Origin: Paralithodes platypus
Taxonomy: Eukaryota; Arthropoda; Malacostraca; Decapoda; Lithodidae
Direction of reading: 5' to 3'
Assembly (NCBI GenBank): GCA_032716605.1
Contig: CM064492.1
Location: forward strand, 51,710,344-51,774,343
Length of the DNA stretch: 64,000 bases
Shown here: positions 1 to 9,772 of the stretch, in pieces
How positions within the stretch are numbered: the stretch's first letter is position 1
Layout of the letters: every line of letters starts with the position of its first letter
The notes under the pieces: generated by a model
The model's input: the letters and a program-made list of their open reading frames with translations, nothing else
What the model was told of the DNA's origin: nothing
Database searches by the model: none
Program-made: the position numbers and the translations under genes

Positions 1-231
1 CAATAAAACCAAACTCCAACTAACTGTGTGGTGGCAGTAGTGTGGTTGAAAGTGTTATAAACAATAACACCAATGAAGCAACTTGGTTGAGCCCGAGAAC
101 TTTCAGTCTTCTACTGTACTTCTCACTTCTCCGCTTGTTCTTCCTCTGTCCAATTGCTCTTCTTTCCTACTTTACTCCAGCCATCTGGTCTAGGGTGGCC
201 AAACTCCAACTAACTGTGTGGTAGCAGACGT
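1..231. repeat. Dispersed repeat fragment with TTAGTTGGAGTTTG-type ends
   Basis: The motif CCAAACTCCAACTAACTGTG occurs near base 11 and again near base 200, so the ends are a direct repeat. The reverse complement of the first 60 bases matches the tandem units at 17.77-17.89 kb (TTTCAACCACGCTACTGCC followed by the same motif). No coding potential is convincing. It looks like part of a dispersed repeat of unknown class. Confidence 0.5.
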
Positions 232-541
232 GACCGTAGTAATGATGATGGTTATAGTTGTAGTGATGATGTTAACTGTAGTAATGATAATTGTAAGATG
301 GTGGTGATGATAGTAGTGATTAAGATGGTAGTTACAATGGTGACAGTAGTAGTGATGATTGTAATTGTAGTAGTGATGATGACAGTAGTCGTGATGATTG
401 TGGCAGTTGTAGTGATGATGGCAGTAGTAGTGATGATGGTGATTGTAATTGATGATGGTATTAGTAGTGATGATGGTAACCCATAGCAGAGTTGGTTATG
501 CCATTTTGATTTTGGACAAAACGGCACGTCTACTTTATTGT
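232..541 (-). repeat. Modular microsatellite element, copy 1 (reverse): microsatellite core plus module A
   Basis: An imperfect run of TAGTAGTGATGATGG-like units is followed by the conserved end module A, read here in reverse. Module A contains a perfect 8-bp stem in other copies (GCCGTTTT / AAAACGGC around a 10-base loop) and ends CTACTTTAT. Both strands have open frames across the core, but they encode only M/V/I or T/I/H strings from the triplet repeat and are not genes. Confidence 0.85.
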
Positions 542-890
542 TAGAACATATACTAAACAAGGGAAAGTAAGCCTATCTCAAATAGAAATGCATACATCGC
601 TATGTATGATCCTGAACATTCACCCAAAGTTCGTAGATTTGCTTGAATATTAAAGTTATCAACTCTGTGTAAGCAGAGTGGTATTGCCCCCCGTATAGTG
701 GTACATGCAAACCAAAATGTCTGTCTGTCTGTCCGTTTGTCCGAGAACTTCTCCTAGACCATTTGACGGATTTTCACCAAACTTTACATAACCTTCGGTG
801 TGTGAATTCGACGGTAATTATTTTTTTTTTTTTTTTTTTTACTTTGTGCAATAGTTATGATCTTAGGTCCAAAAAATGGTTCCCCCCTGT
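542..890 (-). repeat. Linker plus module D of the modular element (reverse)
   Basis: A linker beginning TTAGAACATATACTAAACAA is followed by module D in reverse. D shows the degenerate terminal hairpin (ATCAACTCTGTGTAAGCAGAG), the CCCCGTATAGTGGTAC block, a GTCT run and the conserved TTTTCACCAAACTTTAC block, ending in a T run and GGTTCCCCCC. The same linker and D order recurs at 15.54-15.97 kb. Confidence 0.8.
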
Positions 891-2290
891 CGTAACTCAC
901 AGGATTTATTCTACATGCCCAGACCAATATTTAGTTGTTACTTATTAAATGCAGAAACCTGGAGAAAGATAGTTTTTATAATGATCATATTATTTCCGAG
1001 AAGTTCGGAGGTCTCGATTATAGTAGACAATTCAATTGCTCAAAATAATATCCATGACTTGTAATAGAAGGTTTTAGAGAAAATTAAATATTTGTATTTA
1101 TTTTAATTAATTAATTTCTTGCACCAAACAATATAACACATTCACACAATATTAAACAATCGCACTATTATATTATATTGAGTGATATTGGACTGATATA
1201 TTTACTGCAGAGTTATATTAACTATTGACCGTTATTGATCAATGCTTCACTTTTAAAATGTTCCATATGTTAGCTTAGTCTCTACACGTAATGTTCACTC
1301 GGTAACGCCTCTCCATAATGTCTTGCTGTCTCCCGCTCCACCGAACTGCTGTAGTAGGCTTAATAACACAGGACTGCTGCGAAGTGGTAGATGAATCTAT
1401 ATCCCTGATGTCAAAGTAGGTAGGAGAGCGACAAGGAAATCGGCTGGCGGTAGCAAATGTGTTGGTAATATCCGTGAGCTACCGCTGCCTACTCCCCCCA
1501 GTCAGCTCTTCACCTCCCCCACGTTATGTCGGTATATGAGGATGACGTCAGTGTTGTATGGCCATTCACCCACCACTCTGAGACATCGAAGCAACCAATG
1601 CTGATATTTGGTATGGAATAAAAATGGAGCATTAGAGACACTTAAGTTACGGTCAACATATATGCAGAAAGCATCAATCAAATACAACTTTCACTCACAT
1701 CCAAACTTACAATTAATATCAAGGCACAACACTTACATCCTAGTGAAATAGAAGAGTCGAAAATGAGTGGAAAAGATAACTCTGGGAAACTCCTCATTCG
1801 AACTCCTATTTCTGAACACTCCTTTAGCAACATTAAGTAACAAAACTAAATCCATATAATTATATTAATTCTGTTAGGTAGCATATCAATTAACTGTCAA
1901 TATATTAAATACTTTAGAAAATAACCAATTCAATATTAACGGTCATAAAAGAGTGCTTACGACTATAATTTAATCAATGAAACTATAAAAGATTTATTAT
2001 GAACAAACAATAATTATTATGTCATGACTATTTATAGGCATGACATACTCTGTGGTTAGAGTAGACTTTTGTTCAATAGAAAACAAATCTAGACTTAATT
2101 ACCGATGAATGTTAAAGTACTGTACTGACTTTTCACCTCCAACATTCAAGGAATTATATATATTATCAAGAACTCGAAACTATACTTAGATAAACTAAAA
2201 CTTAACAAATAATTAAAATTTCATGATTCTTTCATGCAAGAAAACAGGCAACCATAAATCGAAAGACAAGAGACTGTCCCCGGGGAAACA
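891..2290. other. AT-rich stretch, nothing recognised
   Basis: This is AT-rich sequence with no convincing coding signal in either strand. It lies downstream of the minus-strand Gypsy integrase relic, so it may contain that element's 3' untranslated region or LTR. I could not find a second LTR copy or a clear TG...CA boundary to prove it. A short G-rich run (GACTGGGGGGAG on the minus strand near 1.5 kb) could be a polypurine tract. Confidence 0.35.
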
Positions 2291-4046
2291 TCAGGCCATC
2301 TGATAGTGTCCCTTGATAATGTTCAAAACTTCTAGCTGTTCAGGAGAGTGTTGCAGTGAATGCAAAATAGTAGCAGCAGCAGCAGGCTGGTAATATAATT
2401 TCAACATATTATGATGAAATCTCTTGAGTTTACCCCCCTTAATCTTGATGATACAGTTATACTCATTTGGACAAGCAGACACCTCAAATGGTCCCTTCCA
2501 CTGCATTAACAGCTTGTTTCTTGATGTAGGCAATAACACCAAACACTGATCACCCGGCTTGAACACCCTTGCTTTGGTCTTGCGATCAAAGTATTTTTTC
2601 TGCACCTCCTGATTCTTGGTAAGCTCCTCTTTAGCAATATCACAGGTTTCCTGAAGACAGTTCCTTAGGTCAAGGACATATGTGTAAGTTAGTTGTACAT
2701 CACTGTCATCGGTCTTGTCATCCCAGAGTTCACGCAGCACTTGCAATGGACCACGAGCTGTTCTTCCATAAACAAGCTCAAAAGGGGAAAATTTCAAGCT
2801 ACTTTGAGGTGCTTTCCTGTAGGCAAAGAGTAGGGGATTCACAAACCGTGGCCATTCCTTAGGTTGCTCTGCAGACATCCGACGTAACATCTTCTTCAGT
2901 GTCCCATTAAAGCGTTCCACAAGTCCGTTGCACATAGCATGGTACGGTGTAGTTTGTTGGCCCTTAACCCGGCAAGCGCGATAGGCCTCACGGAAGGCTT
3001 CCTATAGGGAACGCGATAGGCCTCACGGAAGCAGGACCATAAAAAAAGCCTTCCATAAAAAAAAAGGGCCTATCAAAACAAAGGAATTTGTCTCTAGGTG
3101 AGATAATTCCCCTCCAGTACTCATCCATGTAAATCTCACCCACCCCCCTCCCCTCCTTCCCCACCTTATTCTCCCCTCCCTCCCCACCTCAATTGTCACC
3201 TATTTTTCCTCTTATTATCATCATTTATCGGTTATTTTTCTCTCCCGCGATAATGTAGCACAAGTGGGTTGCATAAAAGATCGTTATGCAACACCCAGAC
3301 ACCGGCACACACCGCCCCGCTCTTCTCAGTTGACTCCCAGACAGCGAGAGGGGAGGGCTGCCTGTCTCTCTCTCTCGCCTGAGATTATGACCGGGTGGCC
3401 AATATCTTCGTTTTTCACCACCCAAATGCTTTTCCCACTTATTTTAGCACTCTTGAAGGTTCATATATACATCATATATGTAAAATAAAAGCATACCGAA
3501 AACAAATAATGGTTTATATTGTAAATATAACGAATTCTGTCAGAATCCAGGGCTAGAAATGCACAAATAACTACCCTAGCACCTACTGTCATATCGCGCT
3601 TGTCAGGTTAATTGAGAGCAGACGATAGACTTCACTCATCATAGAGGATGTAAATTGAGTCCCCCTGTCAGTCAATACTTCCTTTGGAATGCCAATCTGG
3701 GAGTAGATGCCGAGTAGAGCTTCTGCTACGGTCTCCGTTTCTATATCTTTCAGTGGCACCGCCTCTGGCCATCTGGTAGCAAAATCCACTAAAGTTAACA
3801 TATACTTACTCCCATCATTTGCTCTCACCAAAGGTCCTACTATATCCACGCCCACCTTTGCAAATGGCTCTGCAATGACTGGCATGGGATTAAGAGGAGC
3901 TCTAGGTATACGACCTTTGTCGACTGTCCTTTGACATATATCACAAGAACGGCACATCCGGCAAATGTCTGCATTCATGCCTGGCCAGTAGAATGTGTCT
4001 TGAATTCTGGCCAATGTTCTCTTCTGACCCATGTGGCCTCCCATGA
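2291..4046 (-). pseudogene. Ty3/Gypsy retrotransposon integrase relic, split by a TTAA element
   Basis: This is the integrase end of a Gypsy polyprotein, which would insert retroelement cDNA in the nucleus. Reading leftwards from about 4046, it has the C-terminal half of the HHCC zinc finger (GHMG, then CDIC), the core with catalytic Asp in VDIVGPL and in TDRGTQF, and the final Glu in GLVERFNGTLK. A GPF-type C-terminal module (WKGPFEV) follows, ending at 2291. The first zinc-finger His and everything upstream are missing: at about 4046 the sequence passes abruptly into the microsatellite element. A 640-bp TTAA-flanked element (2968-3607) sits between the second Asp and the Glu. Subtracting it with one TTAA copy makes the reading frame continuous. 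So the integrase was nearly intact when it was interrupted, but the locus now makes no functional enzyme. Confidence 0.9.
2968..3607. mobile_element. TTAA-flanked non-autonomous element (piggyBac-like MITE, 640 bp) in integrase
   Basis: Flanked by TTAA at 2964-2967 and 3608-3611. The ends are inverted: CCCGGCAAGCGCGATA on the left and, reverse complemented on the right, CCTGACAAGCGCGATA (14 of 16 identical). TTAA duplication with CCC-starting ends is the signature of piggyBac-type transposons. An internal block (GCGATAGGCCTCACGGAAG) is duplicated near the left end. No transposase is encoded. Confidence 0.85.
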
Positions 4047-5555
4047 TAGTAGTAGATATGATGGTGACAATACTTTTAGTAGTGATGATGGTGATAAGTA
4101 ATAATAAAGTAGACGCCGTTTTGCCCAAAATCAAAACGGCATACCCAACTCTGCGATGGGTTACCATCATCAATCACAATCACCAACATCACTACTAATG
4201 CCATCATCACTACAACTGCCAATCATCACGACTACTGTCATCATCACCATTACTATGATCATCATCACTACTACAATTACAATCATCACTACTACTCTCA
4301 CCATCATCACTACTACTGTCACCATTGTCACTACCATCTAAATCACTACTATACTGTAATCATTGATACTACACCAATCAACCATCATTACTACTATCAT
4401 CACCACCATCTTACAATCATCATTACTAGTTAACATCATCACTACTACTATAACCATCATCATTACTACTGTCACAAGTATTACCATCGTGTATCCTAAT
4501 ATCACCATATTACTGCTATCCTCACTACAACTGCACCATCATCACTACTACTGCCATCATCACTATTACTATGATCTTCATCATCACAACTATTGTCATC
4601 ACCACTACAACTTTCACCATCATCCCTACTACTCACCATCATCACTAATACTCACACCATCGTCACTACCATCATTACTACTGTCATCATTATCACTACA
4701 ACTATCATCATTACTTATCACCATCATCACTACTATTAATACCATCATCACTACTACTAGTATTGTCACCATCATATCTACAACTGTCACCATCATATCT
4801 ACTATTGTCATCATCATCACTACTGTCATCATCATCAATACAAATACAACAATCATCAATACTATTATCACCATCATAACTACATCACCATCAATCCCAC
4901 TATTACTACCATCATTTCTAATGCCAACTAAACTTACTTAACCTAGCAAATACGGAGCGAGATGTTTTCGCCCCCAGAACGAATGAGTGCTTAGTATGTG
5001 AGCCCCTTCGGGGCTCACACACTTAGAACGCCATCATTGCTGGGTGGGGGAGGGAGGTGGTTGGGGATGGGGGGGGTGGGGAGGCTTGGTAAAACCATAT
5101 TTTGGACCTAAAATCATAACAATTTCATAAATTCAACAAATACTTTTTGACTGACGTTCGCATTCACGCAACAAATGTTCGTGTGAAATTTGGTGAAAAT
5201 CCGTCCAACGGTCTAGCAGGAGTTTCGAGACAGATGGGCAACGACGACGACAGACATTTTTTTCCAGTGGTACCCACTATACGGGGGGGCGATACCAAAC
5301 TCTGCTTACGCAGAGTTGATAATAGTTGTAGTAATAATAATGACAGTAGTGATGATGCTTGTGACTATGGTGTGAGTATTAGTGATGATGGTGAGTAGTA
5401 GTGATGATGGTGAAAGTTATAGTGATGATGACAATAGTTGTGATGATGAAGATCATAGTAATGGTGATGATGGCAGTAGTAGTGATGGTAGTGATAGTAG
5501 GATACATGATGGTAATACTTGTGACTGTAGTAATGCTGATGGTTATAGTAATAGT
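4047..5555 (+). repeat. Modular microsatellite element, copy 2: A, core, C, D, then reverse core
   Basis: Module A (4106-4165) is followed by a long ATCATCACTACTACT-type core to about 4920, then module C (ACTTAACCTAGCAAATACGG to CATCATTGCTGGG). C includes a hairpin, GTGAGCCCCTTCGGGGCTCAC, with a 9-bp stem and TTC loop. Module D (about 5095-5324) ends in the perfect hairpin AACTCTGCTTACGCAGAGTT. Directly after the hairpin the core resumes in the opposite orientation until the Gypsy LTR at 5556. Open frames here are triplet-repeat artefacts. Confidence 0.85.
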
Positions 5556-5772
5556 TGTGACGCCTGCCAGCGTTGGCAGAATCGCCTCCCGGTAGCCACT
5601 AGCGCTTGCCAGGGCAGTGAAACGGGCTACAATGTTGTACTTTTGTTCTTGTGAATCGTCATGTCACAGGCAGTATAGAAGTGGTCTTTATTTTCGCCTG
5701 TGACAATGCATTATATTTTATATCATGAGTAGAACATAAGATGCATTGTAGTGAAGTTGAGAGAGAAGAGGT
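5556..5772 (+). repeat. Truncated 5' LTR of the Gypsy provirus
   Basis: Closely matches the first ~220 bases of the right LTR at 6570 (both begin TGTGACRCCTGCCAGCGTTGG and share the CATTGTAGTGAAGTTGAGAG stretch). It then breaks off in a GAGAGA run and joins internal sequence. The remaining ~1.6 kb of LTR, the primer-binding site and the 5' coding region are deleted, probably by recombination at the GA repeat. Confidence 0.85.
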
Positions 5773-5802
5773 CTGAGGGATAAGGAATGTCGTGAGTGGT
5801 CG

Positions 5803-6200
5803 TTGCCTGTGACTTTACAACCTGTGTTAAGTGGCAAGATCAGTGTGTGTGTTGATTGCAAGAGAGTGTGTGCATTATCCCTGACAGACGCCTATACCTT
5901 ATCGAGAGTTGACGACACCATAGACCGCCTCGGGGCTGCATCGCCTATCACGAAGGTAGAACTAGTGAAAGGCTTTTGGCAGGTCCCGTTGCCGGAAAGA
6001 GCGAAGAGAAGTGCCAGTCGTGTGATAAACTGGGCAGTTTATCAGTGCCAGGTGTTGTTTTGTTGCCGGGACACAAGTTGGATGAGTGGCATGATAAGGG
6101 CACTGATAATGTTTTGGCTGATTGTTTGTCACTGGAGGGTTTGTTTGCAGGAGAACCCTCGCCGTTCAGTCAGTGTGTGTTGAGAGTGGAGAAAAACTAG
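5803..6200 (+). pseudogene. Gypsy reverse transcriptase/RNase H fragments
   Basis: Two pieces of the Gypsy pol polyprotein are joined by an internal deletion. The first (about 5870-6015) has the RT block around YTLSRVDDTIDRLG and the KGFWQVPL motif that precedes the RT active site. The second, in another frame (about 6085-6150), has NVLADCLS, the conserved tail after the RNase H domain. The RT YxDD box, most of RNase H and integrase are missing. It is a relic inside the deleted provirus; its stop at 6198-6200 precedes a 360-base 3' untranslated region. Confidence 0.85.
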
Positions 6201-6569
6201 GCTTGCCCCTGTAGAGCAGCCGCCAAAAACAACATTAAAATTAAAATTAAAAATCACATAAAAACTCTTTCTTTTGATAGGTAATTGTAAGTTGCCTATG
6301 TTATCGCTAAAGTCCTAAGTTGAACCTGTCTTTTACTTAGGAGGCTGGGCTCTGTGAAGCTCGCTCAGGGAGCATAGTAGGCTAAATTATACTATTATGT
6401 TTGGGAGGGGTTATAAGATTGTCTTTATGTTGATATGTTGTTTTATGTAAGACTTGTGCTTTGCATTTAATTTCTGGTGGAGTGGCTATGTGTGACGGGT
6501 CTTGTCGGCATTCTGCCTTGTCAGATATCGTGCTCGCCTAATGTTGAGTATCCTATATCTTGGGCGGGG
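6201..6569 (+). other. Gypsy 3' untranslated region and polypurine tract
   Basis: Non-coding sequence from the pol relic to the right LTR. The last eight bases, GGGCGGGG (6562-6569), directly abut the LTR start TGTGAC and fit the polypurine tract that primes plus-strand synthesis. A small AAAATT repeat lies near 6235. Confidence 0.7.
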
Positions 6570-8856
6570 TGTGACACCTGCCAGCGTTGGTAGAATCGCC
6601 TCCCGGTAGCCACTAGCGCTCGCCAGGGCAGTGAAATGGGCTACAGTCTATCTACAATGTTGTACTTTCTTTCTTGTGAATCGTCATGTCACAGGCAGTA
6701 TAGAAGTGGTCTTTATTTTCGCCTGTGCCAATGCATTATATTTTATATCATGAGTAGAACATAAGATGCATTGTAGTGAAGTTGAGAGAGAAAGAGCGAG
6801 CGAGTAGCGTGGGGGCAGCGAGTGTTGCTATCCCTCCTCCTTCCTCCCTCCCGGAGGAGTCCCTCGCCCGCGTAGGATTTTTCTCGGTTTTGATTGACTG
6901 GTAGTTCCTGGTGCCTTCTGCAGGCCTGCTGCCTGGTGACGTAGCGGCCTGTGATTGGCTGACCACCATGCCTTTGTGTGATCCTGGGGGTCCCGAGGAG
7001 CTACCTTCCTCAGAGCTTGCCTGACCAGCATACCCTTAACATCTCCCTTGCAACCTGTCCCCAACTTCTACCTATAGAACACTTTCTCTCTCTCTCAAAT
7101 TCTTACATCTCATTCTTCTAATCTATTTAATATCATAACTCCCCTTTGGTTCTGCACGATTTCATATATCGGCCATCGTATTATATGCTGAAGCTCTCAG
7201 ATATTACATGTTTAGTTAGGCATTTTGGAAGGGTTACCATTTTGTCTGTAGAGGTTCGACACACTCGCGGTGTCTCCCTACCTGTATCTTGGTGGTCTGC
7301 TGGGCTATTTAATGCTAGACTGGGGTAAGGCTACTGGTGTTGTGATTTCCGATGTGTACTAGGTTTTGTTGAACCTGTACAATCGCAACGGATACGTGGG
7401 AAGCCTAGGTTGTCTTTCTGACTGTGTACCTTGTGAGTTTAGCCTTGTGTTGCGAGTGAGGGCTTTTGCCTCTGCCACCCAACACTTTGCTAACTCGTTT
7501 TATTTTTACTTTAAGAGGGTCGCCAGGAGAGAACCAGATACTAGTGACCTGGATCTCTCAAGAGAGCACCCCGTCATTTAACGTAATTTGGCCGCACAGC
7601 CTTAAGGACTTCGCTAGGCTACGAGCCGCTTGCTCAGCCATTGTTTCCTAGCCTACGACATCCCAGCTAGACTTTATTCGCCTAGCAGACACCCGATTAG
7701 GATTATAAACTCTTTGTTATGTATGCAGCATTTTTATTCACGTTGTTTGATAGCCTTGGTTGTTGTTGAGTTGCACAACCCGAGCAGGCTTTTGCGTTGT
7801 CTGAGGAAGGACTTCTTTTGCTGTTGGAGTTAATACTATTGCGCATTTATTATTATTCCCGTGCCAGTTAACACTGTATGTCCATACACTTGGCATATCC
7901 TGTTCCTGCTTTATATAACAGTTCAAAATCCGATTCGATCATCTTAAGCAGCATCAGACTTTCTTCAGAAGATTCCTGTTCGATGCTTTAGGACTTTCAT
8001 TCACTTTCTTTAATATAGGAGTGACAGTTTATTATTGTTTAGAGTAACTTTAATTACACCTTCTTCTTGTTTGCATTAAATCATTGCAGTGATTTAATTA
8101 AGCTTTCTATCTTTTTCCTTGTATACATTATTAACGTAATTGTATGTTGTTGTGATCAGGCTGTATCAGAGATCATCAGCCTGTAGTAGTAGTGCATTTA
8201 TACCGAGTTATAGGATACCCCGCTATCCCAGATTTAACTCTGGAGGGTATAGGTGTTTTTGTGCGCCGGCATTATAAGTTTGAGGGTTGGATCTAGTGTT
8301 ACCGTTGTGGCTGTGTGCTTTTCTAGTCCAGTGATTAACCCCTAAAAGTCGGCGCGCAACTTAAGTCGAGTTAAATAAAGCTGGACTATGTGGCGGCGCT
8401 TGACATAACTCGAGTGGCAATTTCAGCACGTAATGTTGCTGAGAGAGAGAGACAAGTGGTGGCAGGAGAGTAGCGAGTGTATGACTGCTCCAGACCACCG
8501 CGGCGAACCTACTGACACGAATCTCGCCTCCCTCCTACCTCTCTCACTCGCTATATACGGAATTGTATCGGGAAAGTGGCTAATTACATGCTTTTTGCAC
8601 TCGCGTTGCACGGTTATTGCAAGAAAACTAGCCATCATAAAAGGATCGTTATGGTGTCATTCGAAAGCTCTGTTTATGCCCTTTCAGGGATAGATACTTG
8701 TTTTACGTTCTGGGTCTTATTTAGGCATGAAAATGATCACGTAAACAGCCCTATTTTGGCTAAAAACACCCCGCTGGGCGGTACATATAAATAAACCGCA
8801 TAGGCCACTCGTAAAGGGTTAAGAGCCCTTGTTTTATACGAGTCCCGGTCGTAACA
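6570..8856 (+). repeat. 3' LTR of the Gypsy provirus (about 1.8 kb without its insert)
   Basis: Starts TGTGACACCTGCCAGCG and ends GTCCCGGTCGTAACA. Its length is 2287 bp including a 480-bp TTAA element and one TTAA copy, leaving about 1803 bp. That agrees with the 1790-bp solo LTR at 13465-15254. Blocks shared with the solo LTR include GTCGCCAGGAG/ACGCCAGGAG, CTCAAGAGAGC and the terminal CGTAACA. The long LTR carries only short spurious open frames. Confidence 0.8.
8339..8818. mobile_element. TTAA-flanked MITE (480 bp) inside the Gypsy LTR
   Basis: TTAA at 8335-8338 and 8819-8822. Left end CCCCTAAAAGTCGGC; right end reverse complemented CCCTTTACGAGTGGC. It shares internal blocks with the 478-bp element at 10511-10988 (GCACGTAATGTTGCT-like block, CTGAGAGAGAG, GGTGTCATTCGAAAGCT-like block, CCCTTTCAGGGAT, CTGGGCGGTACAT). 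The two are members of one family. Non-coding. Confidence 0.85.
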
Positions 8857-9772
8857 TAGCGATGATGTTAACTGTAGTAATAATGATTGTAAGATGGTGG
8901 TGATGATAGTAGTTATGATGGTTAATAGGTGTAGTATCAATGATGATAATAGTGATTAAGATGGCAGTGACAATGGTAACAGTAGTAGTGATGATGGTGA
9001 GAGTAGTAGTGATGATTGTAATTGTAGTAGTGATGATGATCATAGTAATGGTGATGATGACAGTAGTCATGATGATTGTGGCAAATGTAGTGATGATGGT
9101 GATTGTGATTGATGATGGTATTAGTAGTGATGATGGTAACCCATCGCAGAGTTGGGTATGCCGTTTTGATTTTGGGAAAAACGGCACGTCTACTGTGACA
9201 AGTAATGATGATAGTTGTAGTGATAACAATGACAGTAGTGATGATGGTAGTGACGATGGTGTGAGTATTAGTGGTGATAGTGAGTAGTGATGATGGTGAA
9301 AGTTGTAATTATGGTGACAATAGTTGTGATGATGAAGATCATAGTAATGGTGATGATGGCAGTAGTAGTGATGATGGTGACAGTAGGATACATGATGGTA
9401 ATACATGTGACAGTAGTAATGATGATGGTTATAGTAGTAGTGATGTTAACAGTAGTAATGATGATTGTAAGATGGTGGTAATGATAGTAGTAGTGATTGT
9501 TGATAGGTGTAGTATCAATGATGATAGTAGTGATTAAGATGATAGTGACAATGGTGACAGTAGTAGTGATGATGGTGAGAGTAGTAGTGATGATTGTAAT
9601 TGTAGTAGTGATGATGACAGTAGTCGTGATGATTGTGGCAGTTGTAGTGATGATGGCAGTAGTAGTGATGATGGTGATTGTGATTGATGATTGTATTAGT
9701 TGTGATGATGGTAACCCATCGCAGAGTTGGGTATGCCGTTTTGATTTTGGGCAAAACGGCACGTCTACTTTA
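8857..9772 (-). repeat. Modular microsatellite element, copies 3a/3b (reverse)
   Basis: Two tandem core-plus-module-A blocks in reverse orientation. Module A ends are at about 9135-9195 and 9712-9772, each with the GCCGTTTT/AAAACGGC stem and the CACGTCTACT end. The Helitron-like relic begins immediately after the second CTACTTTAT end. Triplet-repeat open frames on both strands are not genes. Confidence 0.85.

Larger units (their letters stand above)
5556..8856 (+). mobile_element. Defective Ty3/Gypsy provirus inserted in the microsatellite
   Basis: Both ends belong to LTRs that start TGTGAC and end GTAACA. The left LTR is only a 217-bp remnant (5556 to about 5772), then a short decayed internal region with RT pieces, a polypurine tract, and a long right LTR. 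Flanks are TAGT (5552-5555) and TAGC (8857-8860), consistent with a slightly mutated 4-bp target duplication. The interrupted microsatellite resumes after the element and matches the uninterrupted order near 9.43 kb. Gag, protease, most RT and integrase are gone, so the copy is dead. Confidence 0.85.

Noticed and set aside
5147..5398. Recurrent small frame with VKFGENPSNGL
   Set aside because: It recurs in every module D copy (for example 19.14, 25.42 and 26.56 kb) with frameshifts and a GAC-repeat tail; it is a shadow of a non-coding repeat block.
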